This document shows positions 25,074 to 35,500 of a DNA stretch of 64,000 nt, piece after piece. The stretch is from M0103 sp040386155 (lineage in GTDB: Bacteria; Bacteroidota; Bacteroidia; Flavobacteriales_D; Crocinitomicaceae), in NCBI GenBank assembly GCA_040386155.1, contig JAZKFZ010000001.1, positions 248,001 through 312,000 of the forward strand, in the 5' to 3' direction. Position 1 is the stretch's first letter. The number at the start of each line of letters is the position of its first letter. The translations under genes were made by a program, and so were the position numbers. The notes under the pieces were generated by a model, which worked only from the letters and a program-made list of their open reading frames with translations, was not told the DNA's origin and did no database searches.

Positions 25074-26270
25074 TTAATTCGTTGGCAATTCTCTGGTAAA
25101 AGATGAAAAACCAGTAACATCCATTCCTGTAATTAACAAGTGGATGTCGTGAGTTCCTTCATACGTAACAACAGATTCAAGATTTGCCATGTGGCGCATC
25201 ATTGAATATTCGCTAGTAATACCCATTCCTCCATGAATTTGACGAGCTTCTCTTGCAATGTTTAACGCAATTTCCACGTTATTTCTTTTTGCCATAGAGA
25301 TTTGTGCCGAAGTAGCTTTTCCTTCATTTCGTAATTGTCCTAAACGAAGCGTAAGCATTTGTGCTTTTGTAATTTCAGTGATCATTTCAGCCAATTTCTT
25401 TTGAATCAACTGGAATGCACCAATTGGCACCCCAAATTGTTCTCTTTCTTTCGAGTAACGAAGTGCTTGATCGTAACAATCCATAGCAGCACCCAAGGCA
25501 CCCCAAGCAATACCGTAGCGAGCAGAATCTAAACAACTTAATGGTGCACCAAGACCTGAACGACCTGGCAAAATATTTTCTTTTGGAACTTTCACATTGT
25601 CAAATACCAATTCTCCTGTTATGGAAGCACGAAGAGATAGTTTTCCATGAATTTCAGGCGCTGTAAAGCCCTCCATTCCTTTTTCAACTATTAATCCGTG
25701 AATTCGTCCGCTTTCATCTTTTGCCCAAACTACAGCCACTTGAGAAATGGGTGCATTCGAGATCCACATTTTCGAACCGTTCAAAATCACGTGATCTCCA
25801 GCATCTTTAAAATTTGTTGTCATTCCAGAAGGATTTGAACCATGATCGGGCTCTGTCAATCCAAAACACCCCAACCATTCTCCTGAAGCCAGCTTCGGAA
25901 GGTACTTCATTCGCTGTTCTTCGTTTCCATATTTCCAGATGGGATACATGACCAATGAAGATTGAACGGAAGCTGTAGAACGAAGACCTGAATCACATCG
26001 CTCCAATTCTTGCATAATTAATCCATACGAAATTTGGTCAAGTCCGAAACCACCATATTCCGTTGGGATGTATGGTCCAAAAGCACCAATTTCTCCTAAA
26101 CCACTCAATAGATGAACTGGAAATGTAGCATTTTCAAAATGCTCATCGATAATTGGAGAAACTTCCTTTTTCACCCAAGCGCGCGCTGCGTCTCTCACTA
26201 ATTTATGCTCTTCTGAAAGCAAATCATCCATGCTGTAATAATCTGGATGTACGTATTGATCAGTTCTCAT
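25074..26270 (-). CDS. gcdH: Glutaryl-CoA dehydrogenase-type acyl-CoA dehydrogenase
   Basis: FAD enzyme that oxidises and decarboxylates glutaryl-CoA to crotonyl-CoA in lysine/tryptophan breakdown. 398 residues. The motif RSTASVQSSLVMYPI is characteristic of GCDH, as is the catalytic base E371 in TYEGTHDIH at the same position as in known GCDHs. FGLTEPDHGSNPSGM and KMWISNAPISQVAVVWAK are the FAD/substrate segments. Single-gene unit with its own terminator (24990-25020). A -7 box TACCTTTG lies at 26297-26290, about 20 nt before the ATG. Confidence 0.9.
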   Translation of the reverse strand: MRTDQYVHPDYYSMDDLLSEEHKLVRDAARAWVKKEVSPIIDEHFENATFPVHLLSGLGEIGAFGPYIPTEYGGFGLDQISYGLIMQELERCDSGLRSTASVQSSLVMYPIWKYGNEEQRMKYLPKLASGEWLGCFGLTEPDHGSNPSGMTTNFKDAGDHVILNGSKMWISNAPISQVAVVWAKDESGRIHGLIVEKGMEGFTAPEIHGKLSLRASITGELVFDNVKVPKENILPGRSGLGAPLSCLDSARYGIAWGALGAAMDCYDQALRYSKEREQFGVPIGAFQLIQKKLAEMITEITKAQMLTLRLGQLRNEGKATSAQISMAKRNNVEIALNIAREARQIHGGMGITSEYSMMRHMANLESVVTYEGTHDIHLLITGMDVTGFSSFTRELPTN

Positions 26271-26289
26271 TTCATTAAAATTTTGCGCA

Positions 26290-26297
26290 CAAAGGTA
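26290..26297 (-). promoter_or_regulatory. -7 promoter box for gcdH
   Basis: TACCTTTG on the minus strand, an exact TAnnTTTG match, 19 nt before the gcdH ATG. No good -33 TTTG was seen at the expected distance. Confidence 0.45.
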
Positions 26298-26337
26298 AAT
26301 AATTTTAATTCATTCGTCTGAATTGATGTTAGTAGAT

Positions 26338-26345
26338 TATTTTTG
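26338..26345 (+). promoter_or_regulatory. -7 promoter box for DUF4271 gene
   Basis: TATTTTTG matches TAnnTTTG exactly and ends 9 nt before the ATG at 26355, implying a very short leader. The -33 element is not clear. Confidence 0.4.
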
Positions 26346-26354
26346 TGGTAAATT

Positions 26355-27056
26355 ATGATTCTTCAAACATTTTTTGGCACCGGTCTCGATGAAATCCCAA
26401 AAGCGTTATCGCCAAAGGAGCATGGCTACTTATTTTTGATTGGAACTTTGATTTTAGGGTCATTTTTTATTTTGGCATTTGCAAAATCATTAAACCTCAA
26501 GGTTTATGCAGTACTTGTGCAGCTGGTAGGAAATTCAAACAACATTGCTCAAAAGATGAAAGAATCACATCGGTTGTTTTCAACTTCATCTATTCTTTTG
26601 CTAGTTAACTACTTGTTGATGAGTGCGGTTTGTTTGTATTTATTTAACGACTATTTGCAATTGTACCCTTCCTGGTTTGAGTTATTGTTAGGCTTGGGCT
26701 TACCACCAATACTTCTTCTATTGCAGTTAACACCGCCGTTTATTGTCAATTGGATTACGAATGCTAAAATGCCCATGCCAACGATTACTGGGATTACCAT
26801 TGTTGGATTGCAGTTTACTGGATTATTGTTAACAGTGGTAGCACTTTTGTGGGCACTAAATCCTCGTTGGGGATATTATTTCTTATTTGCATTTTTACTA
26901 ATTGTTGTTTTGTCCCAAACTGTTCGTTTGTTCAAAAATTCCTTTGTACTTTTAGGTGCAGGTGTTTCATGGTATTATATTCTTTTGTACTTTTGCACTC
27001 TCGAAATCCTACCACTGTTTGTAGCTTTTTACTACTTACGAATGAATTTCTTGTAA
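26355..27056 (+). CDS. DUF4271 multi-pass membrane protein
   Basis: 233 residues, strongly hydrophobic, with about six predicted membrane helices separated by short basic loops. The pairing with a downstream HemD-family gene and the general pattern fit DUF4271 of Bacteroidota; function unknown. Stop lies 30 nt before the HemD-like gene, so the two are probably cotranscribed from the box at 26338. A link to haem is suggested only by this neighbour. Confidence 0.7.
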   Translation: MILQTFFGTGLDEIPKALSPKEHGYLFLIGTLILGSFFILAFAKSLNLKVYAVLVQLVGNSNNIAQKMKESHRLFSTSSILLLVNYLLMSAVCLYLFNDYLQLYPSWFELLLGLGLPPILLLLQLTPPFIVNWITNAKMPMPTITGITIVGLQFTGLLLTVVALLWALNPRWGYYFLFAFLLIVVLSQTVRLFKNSFVLLGAGVSWYYILLYFCTLEILPLFVAFYYLRMNFL

Positions 27057-27086
27057 CTAATTGATTGAAAATTAACTTTTTGCGAA

Positions 27087-27839
27087 TTGGCTATTAAAAC
27101 AATATTGGTTTCCCAGCCCAAACCAGAAGGAGAGAAATCACCGTACTACGATCTTGCAGATAAATATAAATTGAAGATTGATTTTCGTCCATTTATTCAT
27201 GTGGAAGGAATTGCAGCGCAAGAATTTCGCCAGCAGAAAATCACAATTTCTGATCATACCGCAGTAATTATTACCTCAAAAGCAGCAGTAGATCATTTCT
27301 TTAGAATATCAGAAGAATTGCGTTTTCAAGTGCCTGATACAATGAAATATTTTTGTATCACTGAAGCAATCGCTAATTATCTTCAGAAATATATCACCTA
27401 CCGCAAACGAAAAATTTTCTTTGGAAAGCAAACAGTGGAAGATTTAGTAGATGTAGTAAAAAAACACAAGGGAGAAAAATTCTTGTTGCCTTGTACTGAC
27501 ATCTTGCGCGACAATATTCCTGACACTTTGGAAAAACATGGGGTTCCTTTTTCAAAAGCTGTGTTATACCGCACTGTGGCTTCAGACTTATCTGATCTAG
27601 AAGATGTTAAGTATGATATGCTAGTCTTTTTTAGTCCTGGAGGAATTGAATCATTGAAGAAAAATTTCCCTGACTTTGTGCAGAATGGCACGCTTATCGC
27701 TGCTTTCGGGCCAACCACTGCTGCTGCTGTTCTTAAAAATAATTTACGTCTTGATGTACATGCACCAATGCCAAACGCCCCTTCTATGACCGGTGCAATA
27801 GAATTATTTGTTAAAGAACAACTAAAGAAAAGCAAATAG
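27087..27839 (+). CDS. Second HemD-family (uroporphyrinogen-III synthase-like) protein
   Basis: 250 residues in the HemD fold: N-terminal ILVSQPKPEGEKSPYYDLADKYKLKIDFRP, then the middle TSKAAVDHFFRI and the late FFSPGGIESLKKNF followed by AAFGPTTAAAVLKNN. In this frame an in-frame TGA at 27066 blocks any ATG start upstream, and TTG at 27087 (Met-Ala-Ile-Lys) is the best start, an unusual codon. Paired with DUF4271 rather than hem genes. The canonical hemD sits beside hemC at 9906-10568, so this copy may have a different or redundant role. Confidence 0.8.
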   Translation: MAIKTILVSQPKPEGEKSPYYDLADKYKLKIDFRPFIHVEGIAAQEFRQQKITISDHTAVIITSKAAVDHFFRISEELRFQVPDTMKYFCITEAIANYLQKYITYRKRKIFFGKQTVEDLVDVVKKHKGEKFLLPCTDILRDNIPDTLEKHGVPFSKAVLYRTVASDLSDLEDVKYDMLVFFSPGGIESLKKNFPDFVQNGTLIAAFGPTTAAAVLKNNLRLDVHAPMPNAPSMTGAIELFVKEQLKKSK

Positions 27840-28001
27840 GATTTCAATAATTCATTAGCGTTTTATGTAGTGCATTTGCAGACCTTTTTATGTGCTAATC
27901 GATTTCTTTTTGTTCACAGTTTTCCTTTTTTATCTTTCAATTGAATGGTAATAATTGTATAATTTTTCATTTTAGGATTCCAATTGTGCACCACCGTTTT
28001 A

Positions 28002-28032
28002 TTTGTGTAGCATTCATCTTTTCTTAACTTTA
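28002..28032 (+). promoter_or_regulatory. Promoter for the T9SS thioredoxin-fold gene
   Basis: -33 TTTG (28002-28005), a 19-nt spacer, then TAACTTTA (28025-28032), one base off TAnnTTTG. The start would be near 28039, 17 nt before the ATG. The rest of the 216-bp gap from 27840 holds nothing else recognised. Confidence 0.6.
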
Positions 28033-28055
28033 CATCTTAACTATAAAATTTAAGT

Positions 28056-29588
28056 ATGAAAAAACTAGTACTCTCAACAGCTTTATTGCTTGGTACACTT
28101 GGTTCTGCTAATGCTCAATTAGCTGATGGATCAATTGCTCCAGACTTTACTGTGTCTGCTTACCAATCTTGGTTGTCAGCTGCAGGAATGAATAGTAACG
28201 GAAGTTACAAATTGTATGATTATCTTGATGCTGGTTACACTGTAGTCTTGGATGTTTCAGCAACTTGGTGTGGACCATGTTGGAATCACCATTTGACAGG
28301 TGCATTAGATGATTTATATATTGATCATGGTCCAGCTGGACAATACGGAGTTAGTGGAACTACAACTGACGATGTAATGGTAATTTGGTTAGACGGTGAT
28401 GGAACTACAGCTGATGCAACAATGTTAGATGGTGCAGGTTCAATCGGTAACTGGATTCAACCAAATGCTACAATTGGTCAAGTACCATTCCCAATGGCAA
28501 ACCCAATTACAGCAACTGCAAATCAGATCAACAATGGTTATGATATTGCTTATTTCCCTACAATTTACAAAATTTGTCCAAATAGAGTAATTTCTGAAGT
28601 GGGTCAATTAACAGCTAGTGGGTTTTACGCTTCTGTTGCTGGTTGTCCAGCACCAGCATCTCAACCCGCTGATGCAGCAATGCTAGCATTCAACGGAGAA
28701 AGTGAAATCTGTCCAGGAGATTACACTCCAATGGTTCAAATTCAAAACAACGGTACATCAGCAATGACGTCTGCAACTGTTGAAGTGAAATTAGGTGCAG
28801 TTACAGTTTCTACTGGAACTTTTACAGGAAATTTAGCACAATACGGAGTAGCTAATGTTACTTGTTCTGTAATTCCTGCTTTCACTGGTGGTACTTTAGT
28901 TGCTACTGTTACTACAACTGGTGATGCTAATGCTACAAATGGTTCTACAACAAAAGTTGTAACGATCAATAATAGCCCTGCTCAAGCAGTTTCTCACATT
29001 ATTAAAGTTGATATTACTACAGATCAATATGCGTCTGAAACTACTTGGGAATTAACAAACGCAGCAGGTACTGTTGTTGCAACTGGTGGACCTTGGTCAA
29101 ATCTTTCTGCTGCTGGACAAACAGTTCGTCCTACAGTAAATGTTAGTGGTTTGAACCCAACAGAATGTTATAAGTTCACTATTTATGATTCTTATGGTGA
29201 TGGAATCTGCTGTGACTACGGTAACGGTGCTTATTCAGTTAAAGATGCAGCAAACAACGTACTTTTGTCTGGAGCAACTTTTACCGAAGAAGCTGGTGGA
29301 ATGATCAAAACTGGAGTTTTAAATGTTGAAGAACTAGATTTATTAGGATTTAATGTTTTCCCTAACCCAGCAACTGATGTTGTAAATGTTGCTTTTGAAG
29401 CGAAAAATTCAGATTATGAAATCGCTATCCTTGACTTACAAGGTCGTGTGATGACGCAATCTACTTATTCGAATCTTGCTGGAACTCAATCTATTGCAAT
29501 TGCAACAGGTGATTTCGCAACAGGAACTTACTTAGTGAAAGTGTCTAGCAATGGTCGTTCTCAAGTGAGCAATATCGTTATTAGATAA
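28056..29588 (+). CDS. T9SS-secreted thioredoxin-fold protein (type A sorting domain)
   Basis: 510 residues. Signal peptide (1-20, ends ANAQL). A TlpA/AhpC-like thioredoxin fold (about 22-200) has the active-site C72-G-P-C75 in ATWCGPCWNHH. Next a CARDB-like beta domain (about 205-310), a Cys-rich beta domain with YDSYGDGICCDYGNG (about 320-410) common in secreted Bacteroidota proteins, and a type A T9SS sorting domain (about 428-510: LGFNVFPNPATDVVNV ... GTYLVKVSSNGRSQVSNIVIR). Likely an extracellular or surface disulfide/thiol protein. Ala/Thr/Gly-rich and well-expressed-looking codon use. Monocistronic, with its own promoter and terminator. Confidence 0.9.
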   Translation: MKKLVLSTALLLGTLGSANAQLADGSIAPDFTVSAYQSWLSAAGMNSNGSYKLYDYLDAGYTVVLDVSATWCGPCWNHHLTGALDDLYIDHGPAGQYGVSGTTTDDVMVIWLDGDGTTADATMLDGAGSIGNWIQPNATIGQVPFPMANPITATANQINNGYDIAYFPTIYKICPNRVISEVGQLTASGFYASVAGCPAPASQPADAAMLAFNGESEICPGDYTPMVQIQNNGTSAMTSATVEVKLGAVTVSTGTFTGNLAQYGVANVTCSVIPAFTGGTLVATVTTTGDANATNGSTTKVVTINNSPAQAVSHIIKVDITTDQYASETTWELTNAAGTVVATGGPWSNLSAAGQTVRPTVNVSGLNPTECYKFTIYDSYGDGICCDYGNGAYSVKDAANNVLLSGATFTEEAGGMIKTGVLNVEELDLLGFNVFPNPATDVVNVAFEAKNSDYEIAILDLQGRVMTQSTYSNLAGTQSIAIATGDFATGTYLVKVSSNGRSQVSNIVIR

Positions 29589-29611
29589 GAAATTTACTTT
29601 TCAAATACATG

Positions 29612-29648
29612 AACCCTGCACTTCAATAGTGCAGGGTTTTTTGTTTTT
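29612..29648 (+). terminator. Rho-independent terminator after thioredoxin-fold gene
   Basis: AACCCTGCACT (29612-29622), loop tcaat, AGTGCAGGGTT (29628-29638), then TTTTTGTTTTT. Strong 11-bp stem. Confidence 0.92.
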
Positions 29649-29677
29649 TAGTACCTTTACACACATTTTTTTGTTTT

Positions 29678-31945
29678 ATGGCAAAGATTAAGAAACAAGA
29701 CGCATTAGATTATCATTCCATGGGGCGACCTGGGAAAATAGAAGTTGTTCCAACAAAACCGTATTCCTCTCAAAGAGATTTGTCCTTGGCATACTCACCT
29801 GGAGTGGCGGAGCCTTGTCTCAAAATTGCTGAAAATCAGGAAGACGTTTACAAGTACACAAGTAAATCTAACTTAGTTGCTGTAATTTCCAATGGAACAG
29901 CTGTACTAGGTTTGGGCAATATCGGACCGCATGCTGCTAAGCCTGTAATGGAGGGAAAAGGATTGCTTTTTAAAATCTTTGCAGATATCGATGTGTTCGA
30001 TATTGAAGTTGATGCATCCGATCCTGAATTATTTATTCAAACCGTAAAAGCAATTTCGCCAACTTTTGGTGGAATAAATTTAGAAGACATTAAAGCACCT
30101 GAGGCTTTTGAAATTGAACGCAGACTGAAAGAGGAGTTGAACATTCCTTTGATGCACGACGATCAGCACGGAACAGCTATTATCTCCGCTGCTGCACTTT
30201 TAAATGCTCTTGAACTTGCAGGTAAGCAAATTGAAGAAGTGAAAATTGTAGTTTCTGGTGCTGGCGCTGCTGCAATTTCTTGTTTAGCCTTGTACAGAGC
30301 CCTCGGTGCCAAAACAGAAAATATTTTCATGTTCGACTCTAAAGGTTTGATCTGGAAGGGACGCGATGATTTAGATGAACATAAGGCAGTTTATGCTACA
30401 CACAAAAAGGATATTAGCTTAGAGAAGTCGTTCTTAAAAGCAGATGTTTTCCTAGGACTCTCCAAAGGAAACATTATCAGCAAGGAAATGATTGCGCAAA
30501 TGGCACCTGATCCTATTGTTTTTGCGTTAGCAAATCCTGACCCGGAAATTCCATACAAGGAAGCCATGTCAGTGCGGAAAGATATTATCATGGCAACAGG
30601 CCGCTCAGATCATCCTAATCAGGTGAATAACGTACTTGGATTTCCCTATATTTTTAGAGGCGCCTTAGACGTTCGTGCTACTTGTATCAATGAAGAAATG
30701 AAGTTAGCGGCTGTAAAAGCACTTGCTTCCCTTGCAAAGGAAAGTATTCCTGAAGAAGTGGTGGAAGCTTACGGAGAGAAAAGCATCACCTTCGGTCGTG
30801 ATCAAATCATTCCAAAACCATTAGATCCACGATTGATTCATTTTATTGCACCTGCTGTGGCGAAAGCAGCGATGGATTCTGGAGTTGCACTTCATCCAAT
30901 TTTGGATTGGGATGCGTATGAAAATGAATTGAAAAGTCGACTTGGACTGAATAACAAACTTGTTCGAACAATCACTGAAAAAGCACAAAGCAATCCTAAA
31001 CGAGTTGTTTTTGCTGAAGGGGATAACGTTAAAATACTCAAAGCTGCACAATCCGCCTACGATGAAGGTGTAGCAGTTCCAATTTTATTGGGAAATAGCG
31101 AGAAAATCAATAAATTGATTGAAGAATACAACATCGAATTCAGCGATGATGTGCAAATAATTGACCCAAAACAGAAAGAAGAAGAAGAGCGCAGAACGCT
31201 GTTCGGAAAAGCATTTTTTGAAAAAAGAATGCGTAAAGGCTTCACGGAGTTTGAATCCATTCAAGTGATGCGTGAACGGAATCACTTTGGCGCTATGATG
31301 GTAGAATGTGGTCAAGCCGATGCCTTAATCTCTGGTTTAACGCGCAATTATCGCGATGTGGTGACGCCTTTTATTCAAACAATTGGATTGCAAAAAGATG
31401 TACACACTGTTGCTGGAATGTATATTTTGGTGACGAAACGAGGTCCTATTTTCTTGGCAGATACAACCATTAATTTGGATCCAACGGCTGAACAATTGGC
31501 TGAAATTACAGTCAACATCTCTAAGTTGATTCGCAAATTCAAAATTTCTCCACGAATTGCCTTGCTGAGCTACTCTAATTTTGGTTCATCACCTGGTGCA
31601 GATCCAGAGAAAATGGCAAAAGCTGTTCAAATATTGCACGAGAATCACCCTACTTTAGTGGTTGACGGTGAAATACAAGCAAATTTTGCCTTGGATAATG
31701 AACTGATGATGGAAAAATTTGCTTTCTCTCAATTAGCTAACAAGCAGGTGAACACCTTGATTTTCCCCAATCTTTCGGCTGGAAATATTGCCTACAAGTT
31801 GTTGCAACAGATGACAGACAGTGATGCAATCGGTCCCATTTTAATTGGTTTAAATAAATCAGTGCACGTTTTACAAATGGGAGCTACTGTGAGAGAAATT
31901 GTGAATATGGTTAAAGTAGCAGTTATCGACGCACAAAATAAATAA
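29678..31945 (+). CDS. maeB: NADP-dependent malic enzyme with phosphotransacetylase-like C-terminus
   Basis: Oxidative decarboxylation of malate to pyruvate, making NADPH. 755 residues, the long MaeB form. The malic N-domain has LSLAYSPGVAEPCLKIAE and MHDDQHGTAIISAAALLNAL, and the NADP-binding Rossmann region has VVSGAGAAAISCLALY. From about residue 430 the protein is a phosphotransacetylase-like domain (ALLSYSNFGSSPGADPEKM; DGEIQANFALD), usually regulatory in MaeB. It lies 2 nt before ruvA, and the maeB-ruvA-sprA order occurs in other Flavobacteriia as far as I recall. Confidence 0.95.
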   Translation: MAKIKKQDALDYHSMGRPGKIEVVPTKPYSSQRDLSLAYSPGVAEPCLKIAENQEDVYKYTSKSNLVAVISNGTAVLGLGNIGPHAAKPVMEGKGLLFKIFADIDVFDIEVDASDPELFIQTVKAISPTFGGINLEDIKAPEAFEIERRLKEELNIPLMHDDQHGTAIISAAALLNALELAGKQIEEVKIVVSGAGAAAISCLALYRALGAKTENIFMFDSKGLIWKGRDDLDEHKAVYATHKKDISLEKSFLKADVFLGLSKGNIISKEMIAQMAPDPIVFALANPDPEIPYKEAMSVRKDIIMATGRSDHPNQVNNVLGFPYIFRGALDVRATCINEEMKLAAVKALASLAKESIPEEVVEAYGEKSITFGRDQIIPKPLDPRLIHFIAPAVAKAAMDSGVALHPILDWDAYENELKSRLGLNNKLVRTITEKAQSNPKRVVFAEGDNVKILKAAQSAYDEGVAVPILLGNSEKINKLIEEYNIEFSDDVQIIDPKQKEEEERRTLFGKAFFEKRMRKGFTEFESIQVMRERNHFGAMMVECGQADALISGLTRNYRDVVTPFIQTIGLQKDVHTVAGMYILVTKRGPIFLADTTINLDPTAEQLAEITVNISKLIRKFKISPRIALLSYSNFGSSPGADPEKMAKAVQILHENHPTLVVDGEIQANFALDNELMMEKFAFSQLANKQVNTLIFPNLSAGNIAYKLLQQMTDSDAIGPILIGLNKSVHVLQMGATVREIVNMVKVAVIDAQNK

Positions 31946-31947
31946 AG

Positions 31948-32523
31948 ATGATTCACCACTTAAATGGAAAACTAGTTGAAAAGCACCCAACACTTTTAAT
32001 TATTGAGTGTGGTGGTGTAGGTTATGAAGTTAAAATCTCACTCAATACCTACTCCGTTTTGGGGAGCGCCGAATCAATTCATATTTTTACACGTCAGGTA
32101 ATTCGCGAAGATGCACATTTCTTGTACGGCTTTGCAACGAAAGAAGAACGCGAAATGTTTGGCTTTTTAACATCTGTATCTGGCGTGGGGGCAACTACGG
32201 CAATGATTATGCTTTCATCGCTGACACCAGATCAAATCATACACGCCATTCAAACAGACGACGTTCCTGTTATTCAAAGCATAAAAGGGATTGGAACGAA
32301 AACAGCACAGCGTTTGATCGTAGATTTGAAGGATAAAGTGTTAAAAATTAGCGTAAACAGCGAAAATATTTTTGCAGCAAACAATACTAATCGATTTGAT
32401 GCGTTAACTGCTTTACTTTCATTGGGATTTGACAAGAAAAACGTCGAAAAAGCGCTTGATAAAGTAACCGTTGGTGAACAATCCGTTGAGGAGCTGATTA
32501 AACAAGCATTGAAAACTTTATAA
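31948..32523 (+). CDS. ruvA: Holliday junction branch migration protein RuvA
   Basis: Tetramer that binds Holliday junctions and loads the RuvB motor. 191 residues. Starts MIHHLNGKLVEKHPTLLIIECGGVGYEVKIS (OB domain), includes the two helix-hairpin-helix segments (FGFLTSVSGVGATTAMIML and IQSIKGIGTKTAQRLIVDLKDK) and ends with the RuvB-binding three-helix domain (ALTALLSLGFDKKNVEKALDK). Sits 2 nt after maeB and 4 nt before sprA. Confidence 0.97.
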   Translation: MIHHLNGKLVEKHPTLLIIECGGVGYEVKISLNTYSVLGSAESIHIFTRQVIREDAHFLYGFATKEEREMFGFLTSVSGVGATTAMIMLSSLTPDQIIHAIQTDDVPVIQSIKGIGTKTAQRLIVDLKDKVLKISVNSENIFAANNTNRFDALTALLSLGFDKKNVEKALDKVTVGEQSVEELIKQALKTL

Positions 32524-32527
32524 TTGA

Positions 32528-35500
32528 ATGACGAAAAAGCTACGTATGAAAACAAGTTATTTGAAGGGCTCATTTGCTCTTCTTTCTTTGCTTTGTATTG
32601 AAAATGCTCTTTCACAAAAGGATTCGTTGGAATTTCCTATTGAAAATTCACTCGACCCCACGCAAACACAAACCCAAAGCTTCGATCTTGGTGACCCAGC
32701 ATCACTAGAACAAACAATTGTATATGATCCACTAACAGGAAAATATGTATTTCGAGAGACTTTAGGGGATATCAATTTCCGAAATCCTTCCATGATGACC
32801 TTGGAGGAATACTTGGAGTATGAACGTCAAAAGTCACTTCGCCAAAACTGGAAAGAACGGATAGACGATCAAACATCAGAAAATAGACCGCTGGTTCCAC
32901 CCATCAAAATTGCCAATAAAGGATTCGAGAATTTCTTTGGTTCTAATGAAATTACCATTCGTCCACAAGGTTCTGTCGAATTGTCCTTTGGTGTAAATTC
33001 TTCGCGCTACGACAATCCTATTTTACCTGTTAAACAGCGTAGAATAACACGTTTTGATTTCAATCAACAGATCCAAATTAACTTAGTAGGGCAAATCGGT
33101 ACCAAATTAAAGATTGGAACAAGTTACAATACACAAGCAGCATTTGATTTCGACAATATTTCAAAATTGGAATACACCGGAAACGAAGACCAAATCATGC
33201 AAAAAATTGAATTGGGGAATGTGGCAATGACTTTACCGACTTCTTTAATTCAAGGATCCCAAACTCTATTTGGAGCAAAAACACAATTGAAGTTCGGGCG
33301 CTCCACTTTTGATTTAATTGCAGCTTCATCAAAAGGAAAACGTCAAGAAATTAATATTACCGGAAAATCACAAGTGCAACGTTTTGAGCTTTCAGCAGAT
33401 AGTTACGAAGCGAATAGACACTATTTCCTAAACTTATTTCACCACCACAACTACGACAATGCAATGTCCACTTTGCCCATCGTAAACTCTACGATGTATA
33501 TCACAAGAATGGAGGTGTGGTTGACGAATAGAACAAATAATACTGAAAATACACGTAATGTGCTTGCTTTTGCCGATTTAGGTGAAGCAAAACCTGAAGA
33601 CTGGCAAGGTGCTCCAGGTGGTGGATCAGTGATAGAAAGCCCTGATAACGAAGCAAATAATTTATATGCGTGGGCATCCACTCAGCCGCTTGTTCGAAGC
33701 TTTGTTAATTCGGTGCAGGCATTATCTACTCAGGTTGCTGCTCCTGGACCATTTACCCAAGCTATTCATTATGAAAAAGTTGAAAATGCGCGTAAATTAG
33801 GTGAACAAGAATACTCCTACAATGCTTTACTTGGGTATATTTCACTCAACTCTCCTTTAAATAATGATGAGGTTTTAGCAGTTTCCTATGAGTATACTTA
33901 CCGTGGCGAAACCTTTCAAGTTGGTGAATTTTCTACCGATGGTGCTGCAGGGTCTGAAGCTTTAATCCTGAAATTGTTAAAACCAACAATTACGAATCCG
34001 AACAACAAAGTATGGGATTTGATGATGAAAAATGTATACTCGATTGGTGCGTATCAAGTTGATCAGCAAGGTTTCGCTATTAATTTATTGTATAATAATC
34101 CTGAAACATCGTTAGCAGTGCCATTTTTCCCTATCACTGGAGTAGACGATAAACAGTTGGTAACGCTCTTGGAAATGGATAAGTTGAATCAAAATCAACA
34201 AGCATTTTCTGATGGGGTTTTTGACTTTGTACCAATAGAATTTACAGGCAATAGGGCAGAAAACGGTGGAACGATCAATCGTAAGAACGGGCGAATCTAT
34301 TTCTCTACAATTGAACCTTTCGGTAAAACCTTGGGTGATAAGTTGACAGCCGCCGGAGTGCCAGACCTCATTGTGGATCGAACGGCATTTACAGAATTAT
34401 ACGATTCTACGAAAACCGCCGCGCAGCAGATTCCTGCTAAGAATAGATTTAGTTTAAAAGGAGAGTATCAATCGTCTGTTTCATCGGATATTCCGCTAAA
34501 TGCTTTGAATGTGCCACAAGGTGCTGTTACGGTAACTGCTGGTGGAATTCGATTGACAGAAGGAACAGACTTCTCGGTAGATTACAATTTAGGTCGTGTT
34601 AAGATCTTAAACACAGGAATTCTAGAGTCGAACACTCCTATTAAAATATCCATTGAAAGTAATTCTGTTTTCGGCTTCCAAGCACGATCCTTAATGGGAG
34701 CGCATTATAATTATCGTTTGAGTGATAAATTCAACGTTGGTGGTACGTGGATGCGAATGACAGAAAGGCCTGTGACTCAAAAAGTGGACATTGGAAGTGA
34801 GCCGTTTTCCAATAACATTCTTGGATTTGACTTCGATTGGCGTTCTGATGTGCCTTTCCTCACAAAATTGGTCGATTTACTTCCTGTGATATCTACCACT
34901 CAAAAATCAACCATTTCATTTAAGGGTGAATTTGCGCATTTGATTCCTGGTCAACCAAGAGCCATCAACAAAGACGGTACTTCGTACGTAGATGATTTTG
35001 AAGGAGCACAGAGTGCAATTGATCTTCGTTCTGTATCTTCATGGCGACTTGCATCTATTCCACAGGGTCAGGCTGACTTATTTCCAGAAGCATCCATCAA
35101 GAATATTGGGGCTGGCTTTAAACGTGCACGAACTTCTTGGTACATAATCGATCCATTGTTCTACCAAAACAATCAATTAACACCACAACATATCATTGAT
35201 AATCCTGCTCAGTTATCGGATTCTAGAATGCGCTTGGTGAGTCAGCAAGATATCTTCCCGAACCTACAACAGCAATATGGGTCGGTAACCAACATTCCAA
35301 TTTTAGAATTGGCATATTACCCGAGTGAGCGTGGAATGTACAACTATGATACTACAGACACGTATTTAGCCGATGGAACATTCTCGAATCCTGAAAATCG
35401 TTGGGGAGGTATTATGCGTGCCCTAAGTACAAATGATTTTGAAGTAACAAATATTGAGTTTATCCAATTTTGGGTTTTAGATCCGTTCAATGAAGATGCT

